Source: Siphonodentalium dalli
Lineage: Eukaryota; Mollusca; Scaphopoda; Gadilida; Siphonodentaliidae
Length of the DNA: 64,000 nucleotides
Reading direction: 5' to 3'
NCBI GenBank assembly: GCA_032622095.1
Contig: CP136061.1
Span: 218,518,373-218,582,372 of the forward strand
The translations under genes and the position numbers were made by a program. Numbering within the stretch: position 1 is the stretch's first letter; every line of letters begins with the position of its first letter. Below are positions 1 to 12,100 of this stretch, piece by piece. Below the pieces are notes generated by a model, which searched no databases, was not told the DNA's origin, and saw only the letters and a list, made by a program, of their open reading frames with translations.

Positions 1-121
1 CTAGAACAAGTGCAGCGAAATTCTCCGGCTATTGGAAAAATCATGACAACTCGTGTAGAGGCTTTAATTTCAGGCCAGAATTATGAAGAAGCCAAGAAGG
101 CCTCAGAAGAAATCATTATTG
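1..121 (+). CDS. TEX11: TEX11 exon 1 of window (left edge cut)
   Basis: Open in frame 1 from the first base (LEQVQRNSPAIGKIM...). It ends one base into a codon before the donor GTATGG at 122. A second GT at 126 is out of phase with the next exon. The exon may begin upstream of the window. The protein is helical and TPR-like (GQNYEEAKKASEE). Confidence 0.85.
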
Positions 122-3100
122 GTATGGTATACCTTGTAAAGTTTTAGTCTATTGTCGGGGAAAACAAGTTGAAAAAATGATTGAATTGAACATAAATCAT
201 TAAAATTGTACGTTTCTTTACTAAACATGCTACTTTTTTTTTAGAAATGCTTGCTTTTGCCACATTGCGGATATAAAAATAGGTCAGTAATTATAAATTA
301 TCACTTCAGAAAGTCAAAAACAGGACATTTTTTTCTCGAGAAATCCTTTATTGGCGACTTTATAACAATAACAAATATTGGCTTGCACATAACTGAATGC
401 CCCCCCAATTTTAATGCAAATTAGAAGAAACAACACTTGTTCTTTCTGTGATATATATAGGATTAGCCATCTCAAATGATGTACACATACTTGGGAGGTT
501 CAAACAATGCTAAAAAACTATTTCAATGTTTGCCACAATAATTTGTTTGCACTTGCAGCCCATAATACTGGAAAGACTCTAGATTCTGATGTTAAGAAGA
601 GACTTCATCTTGTATTCTGGGAACAGGCTGCTGATTATTATGAGGTAAGATTATTATTATCTATTTGTCATTGAGGGGCCACATATTAGGGCCAAACATG
701 AAGCTTGTACTATAAGTCACTGAGGTAGGCCTCTGCATTTCAGTCACTATTCACTTAACACCAACTTTTATAGGATATATTGAATTAAAAAAAGTTTACT
801 GTTGCAATTTCAAAATTTTATCTTTAACAAGCACATGCCTATTTTTACAATAGACATGTAACACAGTTTACATCATTAATGCGCAATAGGTATTTGAAGA
901 TCCCTACACTTGAGCTATATTTAATTACATGGCATTGCTTCTATTTGTAGGAGAACAAATATGCTGATGCACTGGAATGGTATAATTATTCTCTGAGCCT
1001 TTTCTCTCAAAATGAGAAAAATGATAAAAACTATGCGAAATTACAGAGGAATAGGGCATCATGTCTGCTCTATCTTGAAGATAATGTGAAGGTAAAAATT
1101 TATATTTCTTAATAAGTTTTTTGTTCTCAATATTCATAAATACTAACAGTGTGTAGTCATTGTTCCAAATAATTATAAGCCTTAGGTGGAGGACATTGTC
1201 ATTGGCTATTGTCATAACAAAATTTGAAGTGACTACTTGATTGAGTTGGTGTAGGACAACATGACTGAAGTCTTTTACTCTGATCTACAGTAATGCCCTA
1301 AATAATCGACTCCTTAACCACAGCATAATTATGGGTAACTTTTCAGGATTTAGTCGGAAATCTGGCTTGTTGCCATTCATCAGAAAGCTCTTAGTGAGAG
1401 CTTTCCAATGAATGGCAACAAGCCATATTTCCGACTAAATCCTGAAAAATTATCCATAATTCTGCTGTGGTTAAGAAGTCGATTATTTAGGGCATTACTG
1501 TAAGTAGACTGAGCAATATGATGAAGGGATATGTTGAGATATCAATATTTTTGCTTTTTAAACAGCAAGTTCACCAATCTATTCTACATCGAAGATAGTT
1601 CTACTTAATGAATAATCAATGCTATCTGCAAAAACTCCTGTAAATTATTTTTGAGGTGTAATGGTCAGTATAAGCACTATCATGACCATGGTATTAATTT
1701 TGTCTATGTCTCAGTCTTTAAGATGGCTGTGGACAGAAATGCTGCAAATTGAGGCCCACATTTCACAGTGGGGGTGGGATATGGGGAAAGATAATAAATT
1801 CAAGTCTAGATTTATTTCACATATTTCAGGCAAAAGAAGCAGCAAATGAAGCTGCAGTTTATGATGCTCAGAACATGCAGACTCAATTCTTAACGTACAA
1901 AATAGCACTACTCACAGAAGACACAAACACAGGTTGGTTATCAAAAGTAACATCAGACAAATGTAGCATCAGGATTCTCATGGGGCATTTAAACCCTGGA
2001 TTCTTATTTAACCTTGAATTTGACAAATGATCATTCAAGGTCTGGAAATTAAGTGCTTGAATTGCCATGATGGGGGTCTTGAATTGCCATGGGGGATATT
2101 GAATTGCCATGGGGGTCTTGAATTGCCATGGGGGGTCTTGAATTGCCATGGTGGTCTTGAATTGTCATGGATGGTCTAGAATTTCCATGGAGGGTCTTGA
2201 ATTGCCATGGGGGGTCTTGAATTGTCATGGGGTGTCTTGAATTGCCATGGGGGTCTTGAATTGCTATGGGGGGGTCTTGAATTGCCATGATGGGGGTCTT
2301 GAATTGCCATGGGGGATATTGAATTGCCATGGTGGTCTTGAATTTTCATGGATGGTCTAGAATTGCCATGGAGGGTCTTGAATTGCCATGGGGGGTCTTG
2401 AATTGCCATGGAGGGGGTCTTGAATTGCCATGGGGGGTGTCTTGAATTGCCATGAGGGGTGTCTTGAATAGCCTTGAATTTCAACAATATTACACCACTT
2501 GCTGAAATTGTAATGATTCTGATTGCATTGTACTATATCTAATTTAACGGACTTGAAAACAAACCTTCAAATTGGCGAGTATTGGCCTTGAACAGCTTTG
2601 AATTCTATTCATTCTGACCTGTGGGAATCCTGAACATGATTTTAAAGACATATTGTGGACTTATTCAGTGAACTACACAAAGAAGTGAGCGCTCTGGAAG
2701 AATGTAGTGATCAACTAAGATTTTCAAAAATTCCAATAACATCGAATGTGCCATTTCAGAGAACACAACGTCGGAACCGGTCTCCACAGTCATAGTTTGA
2801 GACTTAATATTGTTACTTATGCATGAACTTGCACCTCGTTTCATATTAATTCAATGCAGATATGTATCCCATGCATGATTAGTATACTGTTTTACACAGT
2901 CGGATGGCTAGGGAGATACGGATGTTACCATTTGTGTTTTTGCATACATGCATATAGTGAATCTGACCATAGCGGTTAATATATCCACTTCTGCCTTTGC
3001 TAGAAACTTGCCCGATTGCCAATGGATGCAGCTCTAGGGTTATTTGCTGCTTGATAGTATATTCCTTTCTGTGATCAGATAGCTAGGGGAGGTCTTGTCA

Positions 3101-6100
3101 GTGCCTTTTTTTGTGTACCTGGTGGAACCGGCCATAAGTTAGGGGTTAACATTGGCAGCTCTGCTCGAGCTACCGACTTGGAGAATGGAACTTTTGCACA
3201 TTTGGCACATACAGGTCTATTCTGCACTATATTGCAAGAACCTTCTCATTCAGACTATTGGGGGTGGTACTTTATTCGTGATGAATTAATAGGTGATAAA
3301 CATAAGGCATTGATTCCACCAACAACATTCACTGTATGTACATCATTTATATTGAAATGACTTTGTTTGCTGCCTATTTGAATATTTAAAGTATGAAAAT
3401 AACTAATTTGGGCGAGATTATTTGCTACTCCGTGCTGGACACCACATTGGAGTCTTTAACATCACTTTAATGATAGGGATAATTATTGTTATTTCATAAA
3501 CATCAGCAAATACAGGTGAGTACAATGTATTTATTAATTAATATTTTTCAATTAATTAACAGATTATCTAATTCTATGATAAACATTTACCAAAAATCCT
3601 GTGAGCCCCTGAAATTCAATCAACAAGTTTCAATATTTAGGAACATTACTATATATTTTGAAAGTCAGCAGTAACTACACTACTCTTCGTCTGTTATTAA
3701 TTATATCTATTTGTCAAGATTTCTTCTATCATCTCCAGAATTGCAACACTGAGTGGGCTTACATTTGGTGGGGCTGCAGGGTTGATGGTTTATATACGTG
3801 AAATGCTTCTATACAGACTTTATATGCCATGGAAAGACTTGTTCATTCATAGAATTTGGAAAACTCAGGCTATATTTTTCTCAGCATGAAACAGTGTCGA
3901 GCGTTTATTGTTAGTCTATTCATGTTATTATATGAATAAAGTGTTTTTCTCACTTATATGTGAACAGTTGAAAACAGCTGCAGAATTGCTGTAACTTTGG
4001 TAAGTTTTTGCAGAGGATATAAGGTTTATGTACTGGTATTTTGTGTATTTATTGACACATATTCAGCCCTTTTAATTCAGATTGTTTGGCTTCGGCAATC
4101 TGCTACGGCAACCCTTTATCGTGGCCCAGTTTGCTTCAGCAAATGGCTTCGGCATTGCCGATTGCCGTAGCCAATTATGAGGGCTGCATATTACTCCTAT
4201 TTCTAAGTTAAGTGGATATCATTTTGAGTTTCAATTGAGCTATATCTATTGACCAGTGTAGATTACTAAAATGTCATAAATTATATTGCCTTAATATTCA
4301 GCTCTTATAATTTTTAGCAGTAGAAGCCCTACAGAAACTATGCGATCAATTTGTTGCTGAGAAGCCGCCTGACAGTGATGACACAGCATCGGGACTGATT
4401 TGCCTGGCTGCTCAGATGGCTTTTGATGTATGATAATATATGACGTTTTTCATTGTTTTTTTGGTCTATGCTTTGTGTGAACCTTATCTTCCAAATCCAG
4501 AAGTAGAATGCGTGAAGTGATATGTCTGTCTGCACTTGTGACAAATTTTTCAGGGGACACGAATCTCAATGAAATTGGTTCGGATGTTCATATGCATGAG
4601 GACTTCCAAAATTTATTTACTGATATTGTTTCCATTTGCATATTTGTATTGTATTATTTAGGTGACATTTGGATGTTTATGTTATATGTCAGTTGTCACC
4701 TGCTAATAAATAATATCTATAAATAAACATAATTCATATATTTTAAAAAGCATACACTGATACAAATCTACCCTATGTGTTTTCAATCTTTTTTACTCAT
4801 AATTTGTTTTACCTAGCTGTTTGAGACACTCATTAGTATGGCAGGGACCAGCCTAGAGGGTGACGGGAGACATCTTCTCCGTAAGATATGTGCCACTTTT
4901 CTCTATGTTTGTCCCAAGGAGAAGTGCCTATGTCCCGGCAGCATATTTAAAGTATATTTACTGATTATAATGGTGTTTTTACTTGCTATAATGGTTTTAT
5001 AAGTTGGCTTTTGTGTTGCATAATACTTATTGGACCATAGAAGGCTGATGTTGGTGTGTAAATTTAACTTCAGCCATTATGACTTCTTCCTGATAACAAT
5101 CCACTTCCCCCTAATAACCAAACAAGGAGAAGTGACATCTCCCAATTTGAAACCTCTGTGGTCCGGCCACCAACTCACCAATGCATGTTTTAGTGTATAA
5201 AGATTTTTCTCTCAACAGATTCTGGTGGGCTAGGGTCCACTTCTAAAGAATCCACCGGCTGATAATCCATCATCAGCCTTGGGGAATTTGAGAAATCATG
5301 ATAAAATTATGGCATTGAAATCCATGTAAAAAAGGACGACCATGCAGTCACGACCTGCACTATTCAGAACTCAATGTGTTAACTTATATATATGAACGTC
5401 AAGATTTAATTGACTATAAATATTTATTATAACCAATTGCGTACACGAAGTTGATTGCTTGTGGTAGGGGGTGGTATCTACCTCTGAATTTTCATATTGC
5501 ACCCACATCTTTCACGTCTCCCTGGGGCCATTTTTTCGACTGGCCCATATTCTCATTCTCAATTTGGATGAAATTTTAGTTGTACTCACATACCCAACCC
5601 CTGGCCTTGGAAATTGGGGTTCAGATGAGTTAAAACTTCGATTTTCCCCCACTCATAATTTGGGTTGTTTGATTGTTTGAAATCACAACCCGAATCATTA
5701 GAATATAAGTAAGGATCGAAGAACATTCAATTTCCAAGAACATGTTTTTGGTTGTTTCGACAAATCCTATACCTTACCGTAGTGTTTTAGGTTGGGATTT
5801 TATCAGTTTGATTACAATTGCATGGAGCTACATTTATACTAAGATTGATTAATTTTCATTCAATCCACCGGAGCCATGCACTATATGAAACAACAACGTT
5901 AACCCAACCAAACCTAATGCCAACCATGCAGACCATTTGCCAACGTCATGGTATTATAAATGCATATTATTTGTTTAATTAAAATGGCAAACATAGGCCT
6001 ATGTCACTGTCAGTATGGCTGAATAGGTCATTGTCGCATGATTTCTGTCAAAAAGACACCCAGGATCTCTTAAACTGTCAAAACGACACCCAGGATCTCT

Positions 6101-9100
6101 TAAACTGTCAAAAAGACACCCAGGATCTCAAAGTCTCACCAAACAACGAGAATTTTGTTTAGTCGTCTGCTATTAATATTGGTCCAACTATCAATGATTC
6201 GGAATTGCGCTGTCAGTCAGACTCAAAGCCGAATTAAATTTCGTTGATATTTCACTCCGATCACAAACAAATAATTATCATAATATTAATTACTCTAGTA
6301 GCTGAGGGCGTTTTGTATGCACTTTTATGTCCAGAGCAAAACTCTTCACGAATCCACTAATTGAAGGTACACGAACAATATTTGGTTGGTGACACATTTC
6401 CCATTGAGGGCGAAATGGGTCAAATGGCCACGCCCCTTTTTGCGCGAAGTACTACCACCCGCCGTGACTATATCTCCAGAACCGTTGGACATAGGGGGTC
6501 GTGTGACCACTCAAAATGTGCAGAATGGCCACATTATGGGGGGTCAGTAATACATTTTCATATCCAAAAGTCAATGGTTTTTAAGATAATTGCCAAAAAC
6601 AAAAACAAATCCATTTTTAAGGGCCCAATTTTGGGGTTCAGCACTTTTATCTCAAAGCTGAGCCCCCAATTCAAATTTTATTGATCTATATCCATCGGTG
6701 CCACATATAGGTATAATTTCTGTACCATTATTGGATGAGATTGACCTCCAAGGAGCTCTTGACCCTGAAAATAAGGTTTTTGGATGGAATATATTGGTCG
6801 TAGAATGAAAAACAGACATTTTCCCAATAACAAAGATGTTGAGGAAATCATCAATTATACGGTATTTGATCAGTAACCTAAAACTCCTACAAAAAGGTTA
6901 CCTGGTGATATAATTTGAATGTAGTTCATCTTTTGTTATCTAGATTTCATGGCCTTTGATGTGAGATGGCTGCCAAAATGGTTATAAATGGAATGACATA
7001 TATCACATTAGCAATATACTTGTAAATGAGTTCAATGTGTTATTTTCTTTAAACTTATGGGAGAACAGGGTGTTTTTATGGTATTCTAATGTTGAATTGA
7101 ATTATACTCAGCCCACAAGTAGGTTTAGTAAATGTTGAGTTACTACAATTTGATCAATCAGTATGATTCAGTAGTCGAGCAGGTTGTGTCTTTATCAGTC
7201 CCACATCAATTTTGATTGGCTGCATCACCATTTTGTATAAAGGTTCTACAATTTCCCTAACATGTACATTATTCTAGAACAAATAATGGCTAGCCTGGAC
7301 TGAGTTAGAAGAAAAATACAAGCATCAGTTGATATGCAGATATAAATACATACAAATCTACATTCTGCATGTAGCCATGCTATGCAATCCTCCCTCATGT
7401 TTCAACTTATCAAGGAAAAATGATCACATTACCATTATGTCTATGATAGTCAGATGTTTTTGTAGATTTTGTAGATTTGTGGATGTTGTAGATTTTGTAG
7501 ATTTGTGGATGTTGTAATGCAATATAGATCTCCATTATACTTGCACAAATTTATTTTTCATTTCGTCCCTTTAAATTGACTTTAAAGGTGGTGCGTAACA
7601 TGTATGTATATGTGCCACTCCAAAATGTATGTATATGTGCCACTCCAAAAATGTCAGTAAAAGTACTGTAAACCGTTTGGTTTGATGTTATAGGCACAGG
7701 AGATATATATATACTTTACATGTCAAATATTGTGAACCCTGCAGGTACGTTTATGTGTGTCAGTCGCCTTATGTGTGTGATGTACATGCAGTAACTACAT
7801 GTATATTCTAGTGAAATTTATGGTCTGCACTCTGCAGTATTTCAAAAACATGCTATGGCCATGCCTACATATACATATGTACACTGATTCAAACACAATG
7901 ATTGTCAGGTTATAATCTATGTTTGAGGAAAGTTACTATGTATTTTTCATTTGTGTTGCATTTGTCAATATTAATGGGTCCCAGGAGTCCAGATGTTACT
8001 AGTGCAGAGCCCATTTAATTTTCATGAAACTGGTGGACTTCATGTCTATACTCCTAAATAAACATGACTCTGAGTCTTATCAGACCAAGACGGTATTGTG
8101 TAGGTTTTACTAGAATTATATTTAGAAAAGACTCAACCATTATTTTTCCACTGCCCTTATCACAATATATTCATTTGGCAGTATTCATCCCAAGTTTAGT
8201 GGTGATGCTAATACATTTGGTATGATATTCAGGTAGAGCAAAGCGATCTGAACGAATCGAGGATAAGCCACAATGTGTAGAAAACATTAAAAAACATGTA
8301 TATTGTGAAATATTTTAATAATGGGTGCTGGTTTTTACAAACTGGCCATTATTGAGATGACTATTCCTGTTGTTTACCAAGTATATATGTTCTTGAATGT
8401 TGCATACAGACACTGACTTTTGCACAAATTGCTCGGGTTAGCCAAACAATGCAAAAATAACCAACTTTAGGTAAAATGATGGTACTTGACAGAATTGCTT
8501 TGACCTACAAACATATCAATCCAGCAGTACCCATCAGCATAATATCAAATTAGCAGGACCACTTAACCTGAGGTGGTATTGAAAATGAAAATATCTTTAA
8601 AATGGTAAGTTATGAGGGCTATTAGCTATTATGAAGAATTATGTTAGTGAAATTATAGACCCTCATCTTCTCCAACCTGCAAGTGATGCAACTATCATGG
8701 CCAATCAAAACTAATGTGGGACTGACAAAGGCTCATTCTACTATTTTGATTGAATAGTGATCATTCCATCATTTCCTAAAACTTTTTGTGAGATGAGGTG
8801 TCCTTTGTAAGAATTGATTACTTCTGAAATATATACTGGTATATATGGTCATCTCCCATCTGATTACAACATGTTTTTACTATGCCCAGGTGCAATACCC
8901 ATTTTAGGATCGCAACATGTGGCTGCTGCATGAAGCAAACAGCTGGTCATTCTATTTAGTAAAAGTGTTTAGCATGTTTCATATCTTGGTCACTTAAATC
9001 AGATCAGCTGTTAAATGTTGATAACAAATTTTGAAAACCTGTTTTGTTCAATCTGTACATTTCTGTTGATTAGAGCACAATTGTTACCTGATTTTTGGTA

Positions 9101-12100
9101 AAGCACACCAGTTTCCAAGGCATGTTCAGTTATGAAGAGCTCATGTTGTGTGTCGGGATCAACACATCCTCAGCAGCAATTTCCAGCTAATCCCATTGTG
9201 TGTGGTCAATTGTGCTCTTAAGTCGATCAGAGAATTCGGATAGTTCTTTAAAAAGTGTCATACATATGCTGTGGCCTTGGTGGTATTGTATACTTGTGGT
9301 GCGTAACATGCTGAAATCGGTTTTTGGCAATTATCTTAAAAACCATTGACTTTTGGATATGAAAATGTATTACTGACCCCCCATAATGTGGATTTTCAGG
9401 GTCAAGAGCTCCTTGGAGGTCAATCCCATCCGATAATGGTACAGAAATTATACCTATATGTGGCACCGATGGATATAGATCAATAAAATTCGAATTGGGG
9501 GCTCAGCTTTGAGATAAAAGTGCTGAACCCCAAAATTGGGCCCTTAAAATGGATTCTTTTTGGTTTTTGGCAATTATCTTAAAAACAGTTGACTTTTGGA
9601 TATGAAAATGTATTACTGACCCCCCATATTGTGGCCATTCCGCACATTTTGTGTGGTCACACGACCCCCTTTGGCCAACGGTTCTGGAGATATAGTCACG
9701 GCGGGTGGTAGTACTTCGCGCAAAAAGGGGCGTGGCCATTTGACCCATTTCGCCCTCAATGGGAAATGTGTCACCAACCAAATATTGTTCGTGTACCTTC
9801 AATTAGTGGATTCGTGAAGAGTTTTGCTCTGGACATAAAAGTGCATACAAAACGCCCTCAGCTACTAGAGTAAATAGCAGACGACTAAACAAAATCCCCG
9901 TTGTTTGGCGAGACTTTGAGATCCTGGGTGTCTTTTTGACAGTTTAAGAGATCCTGGGTGTCTTTTTGCCAGACACCATGCGACAATGACCTATTCAGCG
10001 TCAGTATGTGCATTTCTCTAGCGTATATTGCCACGGCACAGCGGTCCTCGTGTTCTTAATTAAAATCAGATAGAATTTATTGAGAAAAATATTACACATT
10101 CTTATGAGTGAGAACTTGGGTTGGAACTTTGGAAGAACATTCAATTTCCAAGAACATGTTTTTGTTTGTACCTGTAGGCCTACATATATATAGTGATTGG
10201 GATTTGATCAGTTTGATTACAACTGCATGGAGATACATTTATAGGAAATAAATACTAGCATTAATTTTTATTCCATCAACCGGAGCAATGCACTATGATT
10301 CTATGAAACAACGTCAACCCAAACAAACCTAATGCCAACCGTACTGACATTATGCCTGCTTTGTCGTCGTCAAAACGTCAATAACTTTCGCGGGGAACTA
10401 AAGAAAAGTTTATTTAGTGATATGATAAACATTCAAGATATTTACGATAAGAATTATGTTGTTTTCGCGAGGGGCTACGTAAAATTTGCAGTTTTACGTA
10501 AATTTCCGCCATTTCCCGAATGGCATAGCAACCCAAGTCCGGTCGACAATATTTATGATTTAATTAATGATTATTGTTCAAAGAATAAAGCATGTAATGC
10601 CTTAACAGAATGAATACTGTTATGTTGGCAAAATGAAAAGTAACATTTTGTAGTTTTAATTTAATTGCAAAGCGAACTTAGTATAAGGACGACCTGCGCA
10701 TATGTTGCTAACATATGCGCGGCTGGGCTGTGCCCAGCTGGTCGTCCTTAAATAAAGATGGTGGTCAAAATGGCCACCATGGAGTTGGCAAAAATACATA
10801 AAAACCGAGAATAGACAATGGTTATGTTTTCTGGACCAAACGAAATATATGTTAGCTTAATAATTAATAATGGTTTCAAGATGGCTACCAAAAACATCTT
10901 AGGTTTCATAAATTCCCATAAAAGACTATCAGTAAATGGAATATGATGCTATATATAATTTAATAACACATTTAACTAATTATTTATCCATTTTGACATC
11001 AAATCGGAAGCACGAAGAAGAATTTAGGATCCAAACCAAATCGGCTTTTGAATATTGCATGTGGGATTCCCAGGTGCCAGTCAATAATGCAGTATGCTTC
11101 AGTAGGAATTTATGTCAACATCCCACAAGCGGCAAACTGAAGTGAATTGGGTTTCTATCAAACACTCGAGTGTCGCATAATATTTCTGCCGAGTACATCG
11201 ACGTATGTATATGGTATCGCATAAACAATTCTGTAACATTTCCTCGAACTCGACCATTCATCGCCAACGAAGGGGGTATTGTATCATTCACATTCCTAGT
11301 TACGGCAGCAATTTTTTTCTTGACGAAATTCTCTATCTCGAATATTGAAAAGATGCGACTCGTTTTTGTGTCACCAGAGAGTATTATGGCAAATGGGGTA
11401 TATTACGTTTTGAACCAGGATCAGGTATATTCACCATGAGGCATTGATTCAAGTCAATAAACAGAATTGGGATCACAAAAACAATGACAGGTGACAAATA
11501 TGTAGCAATATACATTCACTGAGCAATTATATCAAATTTGATGTGAAAATATGTTATTAAAATGCAATTTTAATTCCACAAAGTAGGGCCCGGCGAATCG
11601 GCAATTTCAACTTCGAATCGAATCTTTTTCAAACACTTAAATAGTAGATTGGCGGTACCGATCAGTGGGATTTTCGAGCAAAAATGGGGGCAAATGTCCG
11701 GTGATTTTATAACGTCAGTGAGATAACTCAGAATACGAAGGAGGTTCATTAAACTTATTTCTATGACATGATATGAACAGTATTTAATCACAGTTTTAAA
11801 CAGTTTAATATATGAGAATGGCACGACATCATTTCATATCTTGTGACACTGCCACTATGAGTAAAGTTCGTGAAAGTAAGCAGTTTGAAACTTTGGAGTC
11901 AATAGAGTCTGATTCGAGTCATTGCAAACGGAAACTCTTCTGCGCATGTATGCTTCACCCTGTCACTCACAGCAGGCACGCGCGATATCAAAATTGCGCA
12001 TAGTGACTTGGGAATGGCGCATACGCAAACGGGATTACAGGAACTATGTATAGTATCCCAACTTGGGCCTGTCCATTGGATCAATTGAATTGTCATGAAA

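Noticed and set aside
2049-2487. Two long - strand ORFs of repeating NSRPPWQFKT peptides
   Set aside because: They are translations of the GAATTGCCATGG satellite; frame stays open only because the unit lacks stops.
10684-10750. Parvovirus-type terminal repeat from an integrated virus
   Set aside because: The T-shape is similar in outline, but it is about half the usual size and no replication or capsid gene is recognisable nearby.
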